A stretch of DNA of 64,000 nt, from assembly GCF_022496765.1 (NCBI RefSeq), contig NZ_VANV01000018.1, positions 62,001 to 126,000 of the forward strand. Reading direction: 5' to 3'. This document shows, piece by piece, positions 35,469-43,547 of this stretch (the first letter of the stretch is position 1; the number at the start of each line of letters is the position of its first letter). Position numbers and translations under genes: made by a program. The DNA is from Acidaminobacter sp. JC074 (GTDB taxonomy: Bacteria; Bacillota; Clostridia; Peptostreptococcales; Acidaminobacteraceae). The notes below the pieces were generated by a model. The model saw nothing but the letters and a program-made list of their open reading frames with translations. It did no database searches and was not told the DNA's origin.

Positions 35469-37213
35469 CTATTATTAATCAGTTCATATAGCTTATGATC
35501 GTAATCCGTGATGATGTTGTCTACACCAAAGGCCAGCATTTCGTTCATATCATCTACTTCATTAATGGTCCATACATGGACTTCTCTACCTGCACTATGG
35601 GCCTTAGAAACAAAGTCTTCAGAGACATTTGAGGCTTCTACACTGTAAAAGTCCACTTCTAAAGCATCAAGATCCCCCAGTGCCACAAACATAATATAAC
35701 CCGTCTTAATCTTTGAATTCAATGATTCCATTGCTAGTAAATCCTCATAATTTAGTGATGTTACAACACAATCATCAAGTTCGTATTCATTAATAAGGTC
35801 GTTTAATACACCATAAATTTCAGGACTGTTGCTGGCACCCTTGATTTCTATGTTAAGGGCAATTTTTCCCTTGGTCAGCTCTATGACTTGTCTAAGTGTA
35901 GGTACTGGTTCTCCTTTAAAAGATTCGTCAAACCAACCCCCAGCTTCTAGTTCCTTTATTTCATTTAGGTTAACTTGATCAGGCCTTTTATCTAGGCCAG
36001 TAGTCCTTTTGAATGAGGTATCATGCAGTAGGATAATCTCCTTATCTTTTGTTAGCTGTACATCTATCTCAACATGAGTTGCCCCATTTTTCATGGCAAT
36101 TTCTATAGAAGACAGTGTATTCTCTGGCGCTTCAAATGAAGAACCACGATGGGCGGTTATGCCAACATCGTACTTAACAGCATAAAAGCTTTCATACAAA
36201 TAGAAGTTGTACAAATAAGTTCCGATTATGACAACCACTACCGTTAGTGTAATCAAGACCCTACTGGCAAGTATTTTATTTAATAGACTGACTTTGGAAG
36301 TTGTCTGCATTTCAAGTGGTTGTAAGTTGTCTGTGAGTTTGTGATATAAAAGTGTCATTTGTATCATGGTCAGCGGCAGTGATATGGAAGCGACAATTAA
36401 AAGTAAACCCATAAAGATGCTGAAAACCAATTCCACTTGTAGTTCTTCACCAATTGGTAATAGAAAAACGCCTATGGCAAGTAGAACCATCACAAAGATA
36501 AAACCTATAACAACTAGGATTGTTAAAACAACTTCTGCTGTAAAATACTTAAATAGCTCTTTAAGATTGTTTTTTAAAATATTAGCAGCTCTTTTTAGAA
36601 ACCTTTTGTTTTCCAGCTTCTCAAGTAAGAGAACATGCAGACAAAAGATGTATCTCACTGTTAAAACTGCAATTAGAACCACTGCTAATGACAGCATGGT
36701 GTAGTAAAAGTCATTCGACTCTATTACCTGCATGATAAAACCAGGTATCTCAAGATCGCCAAATATGGATGTCTTCATCTCTGATTCAAACATAGGTGCA
36801 ATCACAGAAAAATATAAGACGATAATCAAGCCATCTATACCAAATAAGTATTTGACCCTTTTGATACTGTAAAAAGTTATGTCTCTAAATCTGATTTCTT
36901 TTCCAGTCGTTACTTTCTGATGTGTCAGTACAATAAGACCACCGAGCTGTATCATAATCGCCATAAAACAAACAAGAATGGTAACAGTCACCAAGACAAG
37001 GCCGTGTGGTGATACTAAAAACTTCTTTAGAAGACCATTAGTTACATAGTTTAGCCCCTTAGCCTTCATAAGTGCATTAAAGACAAGCCTTAAGCCTGGC
37101 ATCATTATCAGACCGATTACAATGGAAGTAATCAGTTGATAACCTATATAGGAGTTTAAGTTTTTCTTGAAGAGATTGTAACCTTCAAGCTGAATTTTAA
37201 AATAATCTTTCAT
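35465..37213 (-). CDS. Glycerophosphodiester phosphodiesterase with N-terminal membrane domain
   Basis: A 582-residue protein. The first about 340 residues hold six to eight membrane segments, the GDPD_N membrane domain found in Gram-positive homologues. From about 350 a complete GDPD barrel follows: HRGSSFEAPENT, HVEIDVQLTKDKEIILLHD, and EIKG, the metal and catalytic residues of the family. It should cleave glycerophosphodiesters, or lipoteichoic-acid-like polymers at the cell surface, to glycerol 3-phosphate. Its ATG shares a base with the amidase stop (TAATG), so it is coupled to the amidase and CPBP genes. Confidence 0.92.
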   Translation of the reverse strand: MKDYFKIQLEGYNLFKKNLNSYIGYQLITSIVIGLIMMPGLRLVFNALMKAKGLNYVTNGLLKKFLVSPHGLVLVTVTILVCFMAIMIQLGGLIVLTHQKVTTGKEIRFRDITFYSIKRVKYLFGIDGLIIVLYFSVIAPMFESEMKTSIFGDLEIPGFIMQVIESNDFYYTMLSLAVVLIAVLTVRYIFCLHVLLLEKLENKRFLKRAANILKNNLKELFKYFTAEVVLTILVVIGFIFVMVLLAIGVFLLPIGEELQVELVFSIFMGLLLIVASISLPLTMIQMTLLYHKLTDNLQPLEMQTTSKVSLLNKILASRVLITLTVVVVIIGTYLYNFYLYESFYAVKYDVGITAHRGSSFEAPENTLSSIEIAMKNGATHVEIDVQLTKDKEIILLHDTSFKRTTGLDKRPDQVNLNEIKELEAGGWFDESFKGEPVPTLRQVIELTKGKIALNIEIKGASNSPEIYGVLNDLINEYELDDCVVTSLNYEDLLAMESLNSKIKTGYIMFVALGDLDALEVDFYSVEASNVSEDFVSKAHSAGREVHVWTINEVDDMNEMLAFGVDNIITDYDHKLYELINNR

Positions 37214-38769
37214 TAATCAATGTCTTTTCTTTTTGGGTAGTTGACCTCATATGCATAAGCTGCTTGAATCAAGACTTGATCGTCTAGTGCTTGACCAACA
37301 AATGTTAAGCCATAAGGTTCTCCGTTATCTCTATATCCTGAAGGTAGCGTTATGGCAGGATATCCAGCTGGTGCATAAATGCCTGACAATTCGTTACTCA
37401 TGGATAAAATAAGATCCAGTTCATAGTCAGTAAATGCATCATCTATAACTTTTCTAGATGCCATTTTATTGTTTTCAATAAGCTTGTCAATGCCTTCATA
37501 TTGGCCCTCTAGGGCATTTGTATGAAGTACTTGCCCAAATGGTATCACATCTGGGTGTTCTTCATTGTAAGCATGTATCTCATTTAGTGATTTAAAAGTA
37601 GTCTTTACATCAGGATTATTTAGAAAAGCTTTTACATCATAAATTATACCATGATTTAATACCGTCATCATATCTACATTTTCAGGACTGGCCATTGCTA
37701 TTTCAATAACCTTTGCATCAAGTTCAGTTAACTCTTTTACTATTGCAGCCATTTCGTCAGAACCATTGTTCACTAGACCAATGGTTTTTCCTAATAAGAA
37801 GTCACTAGAAATTCTTGTATCAACTTGATAATCCTTGACTATTTCGGTTGCAGGATCTTTACTATCCACATTTAAAATACTGTTAAAAACAAGATTTAAA
37901 TCAGAAACATGTCTAGCTTCTACGCCAGCAGTATCTTGTGCATCTGCAATTGGAATGATCAGGTCTCTACTTAATAATCCTATGGTTGGTTTTAGGGCAA
38001 CCACACTATTTTGACCGGCTGGAAAAATTAATGAACCGGCTGTTTCTGTACCTATGGTCACAGTCGCCAAATCCAGAGCAGCTGCAGCAGAAGAACCCGA
38101 ACTTGAACCACCTACATCAAATTTACCATAGGCATTCTTTGTCTGACCACCTAATGCAGAAAAACCGCTAGAAGATGGTTGAGATATAAAGTTTGACCAT
38201 TCACTTAAATTTGCCTTTCCTATAATAAGTGCGTCTTCTGACTTTAAATCAGCGACCAATTTTGCATCTCTACTTGTTGTTAACTCTTTTAGAGCATAAG
38301 CGCCTGCAGCTGTATTCATATTTATAGCAGCGATGTTATCTTTAACCAGTACAACAACACCAAATAAAGCGCTGGTGTCACCTGCTGCTATTTTTTTATC
38401 GACTTCTTTTGCCTCTTCCAATAAGTTTGGATTAAGCTGAATAACTGTGTTATAGTCTTGGAACTTTTGAATCCTTGTCAAGTAATACTTACATAAGTCC
38501 ACGCTAGTAAAGGAGCCTTTCAAAAGTTCTTCTTGTATCACTTGAATAGACTTACCATGAACCAGTGAGTAGACCTTGTCATATTGATCAAATGAATCAA
38601 GATCATAAGGTGAAAAATCTAAATCTCGTTTGTATTCACTGATGACTTCCTTTTCTATTTGAAGGGCTACTTGATCAAATGAAGCCAAGTAGTTCTTTAC
38701 AACAATAAAGCCAATTATAAGTAGAACGATAATAACAATAATTAAACCTAGTAATATCTTTTTAAGCAT
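37213..38769 (-). CDS. Membrane-anchored amidase-signature hydrolase
   Basis: A 518-residue protein. One N-terminal hydrophobic anchor (residues 5-27) places the enzyme outside the membrane. The amidase-signature Ser-cisSer-Lys triad is visible: Lys in VVLVKDNI, cis-Ser in the GGSSSGSS segment, and the nucleophile Ser in TETAGSLIFPA. The family hydrolyses amide bonds; GatA-like function is excluded by the anchor. It overlaps the CPBP gene by 8 bases. Substrate unknown. Confidence 0.9.
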   Translation of the reverse strand: MLKKILLGLIIVIIVLLIIGFIVVKNYLASFDQVALQIEKEVISEYKRDLDFSPYDLDSFDQYDKVYSLVHGKSIQVIQEELLKGSFTSVDLCKYYLTRIQKFQDYNTVIQLNPNLLEEAKEVDKKIAAGDTSALFGVVVLVKDNIAAINMNTAAGAYALKELTTSRDAKLVADLKSEDALIIGKANLSEWSNFISQPSSSGFSALGGQTKNAYGKFDVGGSSSGSSAAAALDLATVTIGTETAGSLIFPAGQNSVVALKPTIGLLSRDLIIPIADAQDTAGVEARHVSDLNLVFNSILNVDSKDPATEIVKDYQVDTRISSDFLLGKTIGLVNNGSDEMAAIVKELTELDAKVIEIAMASPENVDMMTVLNHGIIYDVKAFLNNPDVKTTFKSLNEIHAYNEEHPDVIPFGQVLHTNALEGQYEGIDKLIENNKMASRKVIDDAFTDYELDLILSMSNELSGIYAPAGYPAITLPSGYRDNGEPYGLTFVGQALDDQVLIQAAYAYEVNYPKRKDID

Positions 38770-39613
38770 GCTTTAACCTCATTTTTCTAATACAATAAAC
38801 AATACCTAATATAAATATAAGCGAACATAGTATAGAACCTTCTATTCCAAAAGCTCCGCCTGAAATCAGATCCATCTTGTCTTTTGGCACAGACTCAAAG
38901 AATGAACCTCCAGGTACAGTGGTCCCACTTACCTTAACACCAAATACAGAACCCTGTACCCAGTTCCACGCGCTATGGAAACCGCATATGCCCCATAAAC
39001 TCTCTTCTTGTAAAGCGTAAAATGCAGCGAAAACACCAAATAAAACCAAGTTAATCACTGGAAGAATTGTAATACCAGGATTTAAACCATGTAAAAATGC
39101 GAATAAAATACTTGAAACAACTATAGCTAATTTTACATTGTATCTTGCACCTACTATAGGTAGTACCCATCCTCTAAATACAACTTCCTCTGCAGCACCT
39201 TGAATCAGAAATCCTAAAAGGATTGTCAAAATTGCTGGTATAAAGGAAGCCTTAAAACTCCAAGTCATAGTCATACCGCCAAGTAGTGTTGCCAGTAAAA
39301 CAGCTAAAGAGAACATGGCTAGACCAAAAGCAAAACCCAGTAGGTATTTCTTATGGCCCTTTTCTTCAAAGCCCATTGATCTAGGACCTCTTTTTTCTAT
39401 GACTTTCACATATAAAAAAGTCACTAGAATAATTGGTAAGAAACCAAGTATTAAGTTGTTAAAGGCCGTTGACTGGAAATCCTTTAAATTTGGTATAAAA
39501 AACATAGAACCTAAAATGCTGCCTATGATCACAAAAGATAAACTAAATAATGATGCCAAAACAACATTTGGCTTATATTTAGCTACATTTGCATTTTCAA
39601 TTAATTTGCTCAT
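38762..39613 (-). CDS. CPBP-family intramembrane metalloprotease-like protein
   Basis: A 283-residue protein with about eight membrane segments. The family motifs are the EEVVFRGWVLP box near residue 145, AFLHG near residue 190, and the distal FGICGFHSAWN-like segment (WGICGFHSAWNW). CPBP (CAAX/bacteriocin-processing) proteins are intramembrane proteases or bacteriocin self-immunity factors. It is the first gene of a three-gene operon with amidase and GDPD, divergent from a MerR regulator that may control it. Confidence 0.88.
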   Translation of the reverse strand: MSKLIENANVAKYKPNVVLASLFSLSFVIIGSILGSMFFIPNLKDFQSTAFNNLILGFLPIILVTFLYVKVIEKRGPRSMGFEEKGHKKYLLGFAFGLAMFSLAVLLATLLGGMTMTWSFKASFIPAILTILLGFLIQGAAEEVVFRGWVLPIVGARYNVKLAIVVSSILFAFLHGLNPGITILPVINLVLFGVFAAFYALQEESLWGICGFHSAWNWVQGSVFGVKVSGTTVPGGSFFESVPKDKMDLISGGAFGIEGSILCSLIFILGIVYCIRKMRLKHA

Positions 39614-39656
39614 TTACTAACCCCTTTCTCATCTCTATATACTATATACTATACAG

Positions 39657-39716
39657 TTGACTACATGGCAATAATGGAGATATAATTAATATTACCTTAA
39701 CCACGCAGTATACTGC
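39657..39716 (+). promoter_or_regulatory. Promoter and palindrome of the merR-like gene
   Basis: TTGACT (39657-39662) and TATAAT (39681-39686) are 18 bases apart. Downstream at 39705-39716 is a perfect 12-bp palindrome, GCAGTATACTGC, suited to autoregulation. On the minus strand TTGCCA-N19-TATAGT overlaps the same region; a 19-bp spacer is typical of MerR-activated promoters and would drive the CPBP operon. Tandem TATACTA repeats lie at about 39634-39655. Confidence 0.6.
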
Positions 39717-39733
39717 ATACTTTTGGAGGTTTT

Positions 39734-40915
39734 ATGAAAATAGGTGCTTTTTCACAAAAATTCGATACTAAAAAATCTACTATCCGTTATTATACAGATA
39801 TTCATTTACTCATTCCTAAAACAAGTGGTACATATCCTGATTATGATGAGTCATGTATAAAAGATATGGAAGATATCGTCATGTTAAAGGAGTTTGGTTT
39901 TAATATAGAAGAAATTCAGAGATACAAAACATTAGAAAGATTTTACTATAACACCAATCATCAGGTCTTAAAGGATATGATCCATCAGAAAGTTTCTGAA
40001 CATAAACTGTCTCTTAAGAAAATTGAAAACCAGATTCATGATATGGAAGATTATATGGATACAATCAATACCAATAAAACCCATGCTAAACTCGGACTTC
40101 ATTTTTCCATGTTAAATGAACTTAAATGTCCTGAGTGCAAATCGCTTTTTCAAGTGGAGAATGCCAGTCTAGTCAATCAAGTCATACTATCTGGCAATTT
40201 AAAGTGTAATTGCGGAAGCATTTATGAAATAGTGGATGGTATCATACTTACTTCAAATAATATGTCTGATATTAATAAAGTCAGTCATAATGATGATGTT
40301 GATAAAGTAAATTTCTTTAATAACACACACCATGCTTTAATGAAAAAAGCAGGACAAATGATATCTGATAAGCTTTCAATGTACGATCATAGAAATGGCA
40401 TCCTTTTTATTAACGCTGATTTAGATGTTTTAATCATGGACTTAAAAAAGATATTTAAAAGTGATGGCAAATATTATATGTGTTCTTCTAGTCTAAGTGG
40501 ATTGATCAGTTTAAAACACCATATGGAAGCTTTGAATCTAAAAGGCAATATTGTTTTTATCTATGAGAAAGACCTATATCCACTAAATATGAAAGCAGAT
40601 GTTATGATAGATAATGCTGGTAATTTAATGGATCTATTAGCAGGTGTCCCTCTTGGACATCAATATAATACCAATGCTGATAACATTACATGTAAGTCCC
40701 TAATCCTACTCCACATGTATTCAAATGAAAAAGTTGATGTTAAATCTCTACCTTACATATCTGAGAAACCCTACCTTGATGTTATTGAAAATGTAGGATT
40801 TGAACTCATCAATAGTAAGGAGATAGGCGTTTTTGATCTGGCAGATGGCTTAATTTTGGATATCGAAAACATAAAAAAACTCAATATGACATATAAATTC
40901 TTTCAAAAACTGTAG
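39734..40915 (+). CDS. MerR-family regulator fused to zinc ribbon and methyltransferase-like domain
   Basis: A 393-residue protein in three parts. Residues 1-70 are a MerR winged helix (KIGAFSQKFDTKKSTIRYY). A helical dimerisation arm follows to about 110. Residues about 128-175 resemble a Trm112-like zinc ribbon with Cys132, Cys135, Cys158 and Cys160. Residues about 190-393 look like a Rossmann methyltransferase fold without a clear glycine-rich SAM loop, possibly a degenerate ligand-sensing domain. ATG 39734 follows GGAGG. It is divergent from the CPBP-amidase-GDPD operon, which it probably controls. The signal is unknown. Confidence 0.75.
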   Translation: MKIGAFSQKFDTKKSTIRYYTDIHLLIPKTSGTYPDYDESCIKDMEDIVMLKEFGFNIEEIQRYKTLERFYYNTNHQVLKDMIHQKVSEHKLSLKKIENQIHDMEDYMDTINTNKTHAKLGLHFSMLNELKCPECKSLFQVENASLVNQVILSGNLKCNCGSIYEIVDGIILTSNNMSDINKVSHNDDVDKVNFFNNTHHALMKKAGQMISDKLSMYDHRNGILFINADLDVLIMDLKKIFKSDGKYYMCSSSLSGLISLKHHMEALNLKGNIVFIYEKDLYPLNMKADVMIDNAGNLMDLLAGVPLGHQYNTNADNITCKSLILLHMYSNEKVDVKSLPYISEKPYLDVIENVGFELINSKEIGVFDLADGLILDIENIKKLNMTYKFFQKL

Positions 40916-40933
40916 TTTGCTACAGTTTTTATT
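40906..40933 (+). terminator. Intrinsic terminator at the merR-like stop codon
   Basis: A 10-bp stem (40906-40915 with 40920-40929) with loop TTTG is followed by TATT after a run of T. The TAG stop is in the left arm. Confidence 0.85.
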
Positions 40934-40995
40934 ATGTTTTGGGTATATTTGTGCATCTTTTGGTGATGTATTTACATTTAATGAGTAACTTATAG

Positions 40996-41025
40996 TTGCT
41001 TTTTGGGTAACTTTAAGGTTATAAT
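40996..41025 (+). promoter_or_regulatory. Promoter of the transaldolase-family gene
   Basis: TTGCTT (40996-41001) and a perfect TATAAT (41020-41025) are separated by 18 bases. An optimal AGGAGG ribosome site follows at 41060-41065. Confidence 0.55.
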
Positions 41026-41073
41026 AGGTATAGATACAGACAAAAGATAATAAATATTAGGAGGTCTCATTTA

Positions 41074-42150
41074 ATGAGTAAACAATTCAAGTCGCCTTTA
41101 CATGAAACAGCTATGACGACACCAACAGATTTCTGGAACGATTCATGTTCAATTCCAGAATTAACTTATGCTATGGAACACGGTGCAGTTGGTGCTACAA
41201 CTAATCCTGTAATCGTAGGTAATGTACTTAAAAACGAAATGGATAAATATGAAGCTCGCATTTTTGAGTTGATTAAAGACATGCCTGAAGCAACTGAAGA
41301 TGATATTGCATGGACAATCATCGAGGAAATGGCTGTTGAAGGTGCAAAAATTCTTGAGCCTCTTTATCATGAGACAAAAGGTCAGAAAGGTAGAATTTCT
41401 ATCCAAACTAATACTAAGTTTTATAGAAGTGCTAAGTTAATGGCTGATCAAGCTGTTGGTTTCCATCAATTAGCTCCAAATATGCAAATCAAGATGCCTA
41501 CTACTTCTGCTGGTATTGAAGCATTTGAAGAAGCGACTTATAGGGGCGCAAGTATCAATGCTACGGTATCTTATACAGTACCTCAAGCACTTGCTGTAGC
41601 TGAAGCAGTTGAAAGAGGCTTAAAGCGTCGTGAATCTGAAGGTCTTCCTACAGAAGATATGCATCCAGTATGTACAATCATGGTAGGTCGTTTAGATGAC
41701 TGGTTAAAAGATGTTGCCAATAGAGACCATATCATTGTTGATCCTGCTTATTTAGAGATGGCTGGTGTTGCAACATTTAAAAATGCCTATAAAATTTATA
41801 AAGAAAAAGGTTATAGAACTCAATTACTAGCAGCTGCATATAGAAACCATCACCAATGGTCTGATTTTATCGGTGGCGATGTTTCTTTAACAATCCCATT
41901 CAAGTGGCAAAAGCGTTTTAATGGGTCTGACATCACAGTTGAAAACAGAATGGATAATCCGGTAGATCCTAAAGCCATTGAAGCATTAAAGAAGCACTTC
42001 CCTGACTTTGTAAAAGCTTACGAAGCAGATGGTATGACTGTTGAAGAATTTGATACATATGGTGCTGTTACAAAAACTTTAAAACAATTTTTAGCTGGTT
42101 ACGATAGCTTAATCGAAATGATTAGAGATCGTATGGTTATCATTAAATAG
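41074..42150 (+). CDS. Transaldolase-family enzyme (non-canonical)
   Basis: A 358-residue class I aldolase. Seen: Asp23 in FWNDSCSI, GATTNPVIV at 39-47, and the Schiff-base lysine Lys140 in MQIKMPTT. The protein is longer than FSA/MipB (about 220) and differs from TalB-type enzymes in its N-terminal DFWNDS segment. It may transfer three-carbon dihydroxyacetone units like transaldolase, but a related sugar (e.g. a deoxy or sulfo-sugar phosphate) cannot be excluded. It is monocistronic with a strong promoter, ribosome site and terminator, and common codons, suggesting high expression. Confidence 0.82.
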   Translation: MSKQFKSPLHETAMTTPTDFWNDSCSIPELTYAMEHGAVGATTNPVIVGNVLKNEMDKYEARIFELIKDMPEATEDDIAWTIIEEMAVEGAKILEPLYHETKGQKGRISIQTNTKFYRSAKLMADQAVGFHQLAPNMQIKMPTTSAGIEAFEEATYRGASINATVSYTVPQALAVAEAVERGLKRRESEGLPTEDMHPVCTIMVGRLDDWLKDVANRDHIIVDPAYLEMAGVATFKNAYKIYKEKGYRTQLLAAAYRNHHQWSDFIGGDVSLTIPFKWQKRFNGSDITVENRMDNPVDPKAIEALKKHFPDFVKAYEADGMTVEEFDTYGAVTKTLKQFLAGYDSLIEMIRDRMVIIK

Positions 42151-42280
42151 TGAACAATGTCATCGACTGTCCCTAACCTTTGGTGATGTTATTCTGGAGT
42201 AGAATTCATTAAACGTTCCTTCGTTAAATAGTTACTTCTGCATTTAAGTTTTATTTGCTACTCCATATAGTTTATGTAGA

Positions 42281-42304
42281 AAAGACACTCCGGTGTCTTT
42301 TTTA
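42281..42304 (+). terminator. Intrinsic terminator after the transaldolase-family gene
   Basis: An 8-bp stem AAAGACAC/GTGTCTTT (42281-42288 with 42293-42300) has a UCCG (UNCG-type) loop, then TTT. The 130-bp leader to it contains GGAGTAG (42196-42202) and CTACTCC (42258-42264), which could pair. Confidence 0.88.
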
Positions 42305-42305
42305 C

Positions 42306-42329
42306 ATAAAAAAAATACCCGAAGGTATT
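42306..42329 (-). terminator. Intrinsic terminator after the HIBCH gene
   Basis: A 6-bp stem (42314-42319 with 42324-42329) has a UUCG loop in the minus-strand RNA and is followed by eight T residues. It overlaps the stop codon. Confidence 0.88.
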
Positions 42330-43395
42330 ATATTTCAAAGTCCACTAAAGGATTGTTACCATCCCACTTGTAAGAAAAATAGCTTTCCACCTCTTGTTTG
42401 GTCACCTCTTCTAAAGCATTAGGTTGCCAGTCTGCATCTTTATCCTTGTCTACAAGTACTGCCCTAACCCCTTCAAAGAAATCATGTGACAACATGAAGT
42501 TCATGCTCATATCAAGTTCCATTACAAGACACTCCTTGATGGATTTACCTTGACCTCTTATCAATTGCTCTAAGGTCACTTTAAGTGATGTCGGAGACTT
42601 TTGACTTAAGGTCTCGTAAATATCTTTAAGATAAGGATCGTCTAAATTATCTTTTAATGACATCATTATTTCTTCTAAACTATCATATGAAAAGTGTTTT
42701 TCTAGTAGATGATAGTGTTCTCTTAAGTGACCCTTATCTTTAACTTCTATTTTATATTTAGAAATCAGCTTATTTAAGTCCTTATCTGTCTCACGCCACT
42801 TCATTTGATTAAGATCATCTTTTAAATTTAACCATGCATTAGAATCAATCATGTAGTCTGCAGCATTTGAAAATAAAATATCATCTGGTCTTATGACTTT
42901 AGAAGTAAGGGCTAGATACCTACCAAGATGACCTGGAGATTTATTTAAGAAATAAGATCCGCCTACATCTGGATACAAGCCTATGTTCATCTCAGGCATG
43001 GCCCACTTGGTCTTTTCATTGATCAAACGATGACTACCTGCCACTGCAACGCCTACACCACCTCCCATAACAATACCATTCATATAAGTGAGTATGGGTT
43101 TTGGATAGGTATGCATCAAAAGATTCATACAATATTCTGTATAGAAAAAGCCAAATGCATAAGTTTCTATGTCTTCATTTCTCTTTTCATAAAGATGTAC
43201 CACATCTCCTCCCGCAGAAAAGGCCTTTTCACCGGCACCTTCCATACAAATTAATAAAACATCTTTATCCTCTTTCCATAAGACCAGTTGTTCGTAAAGG
43301 TCTTTAATCATTTCATAAGAAAGTGCATTAAGCTTTTCAGGCCTATTTAAGGTAATATAACCCACATGATTTTTAACTTCAAATGATATACTCAT
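42328..43395 (-). CDS. 3-hydroxyisobutyryl-CoA hydrolase (enoyl-CoA hydratase family)
   Basis: A 355-residue crotonase-fold enzyme. GGDV in FSAGGDVVHLYE and GGGVGVAVAGSHRL are oxyanion-hole elements; the acidic residues in MPEMNIGLYPDVGGSY are the HIBCH catalytic signature, and the extra C-terminal domain (about 265-355) separates HIBCH from simple hydratases. It hydrolyses 3-hydroxyisobutyryl-CoA in valine breakdown and often 3-hydroxypropionyl-CoA. It lies downstream of the iol operon but behind a hairpin, so coexpression is uncertain. Confidence 0.88.
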   Translation of the reverse strand: MSISFEVKNHVGYITLNRPEKLNALSYEMIKDLYEQLVLWKEDKDVLLICMEGAGEKAFSAGGDVVHLYEKRNEDIETYAFGFFYTEYCMNLLMHTYPKPILTYMNGIVMGGGVGVAVAGSHRLINEKTKWAMPEMNIGLYPDVGGSYFLNKSPGHLGRYLALTSKVIRPDDILFSNAADYMIDSNAWLNLKDDLNQMKWRETDKDLNKLISKYKIEVKDKGHLREHYHLLEKHFSYDSLEEIMMSLKDNLDDPYLKDIYETLSQKSPTSLKVTLEQLIRGQGKSIKECLVMELDMSMNFMLSHDFFEGVRAVLVDKDKDADWQPNALEEVTKQEVESYFSYKWDGNNPLVDFEI

Positions 43396-43414
43396 ATCTA
43401 ATCCTCCGTAAATG

Positions 43415-43441
43415 ATTTAAAGAGCAGTGAAAACACTGCTC
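43415..43441 (-). terminator. Probable terminator or attenuator between the iol operon and HIBCH
   Basis: A perfect 8-bp stem GAGCAGTG/CACTGCTC (43422-43429 with 43434-43441) has a 4-base loop and is followed on the minus strand by TTTAAAT. The T tract is short, so read-through into HIBCH is likely. Confidence 0.6.
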
Positions 43442-43448
43442 AATAAAC

Positions 43449-43547
43449 TTGAAATATAAACTTTTTACTTATATAATGAAACTACTTAATATTTATTATT
43501 TTTTGGGGTAGCACACCTTTTCTGTATTTTTAGTGCTACTTTTTTTT
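43449..43547 (+). ncRNA. Candidate small RNA (about 64 nt) with own promoter and terminator
   Basis: On the plus strand, between two minus-strand genes, TTGAAA (43449-43454) and TATAAT (43472-43477) are exactly 17 bases apart. About 30 bases past the predicted start near 43484, arms GTAGCAC/GTGCTAC (43508-43514 with 43533-43539) with an 18-base loop are followed by eight T. No open reading frame with a ribosome site fits inside. The 3' end is antisense to the very end of the aldehyde dehydrogenase gene. Expression is not shown by sequence alone. Confidence 0.45.

Noticed and set aside
41074..42150. Transaldolase-family protein as the sulfoquinovose-pathway aldolase, with the SauS-like dehydrogenase as partner
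   Set aside because: The dehydrogenase is inside a complete iol operon and no other sulfosugar genes are present; a sulfo role is not supported.
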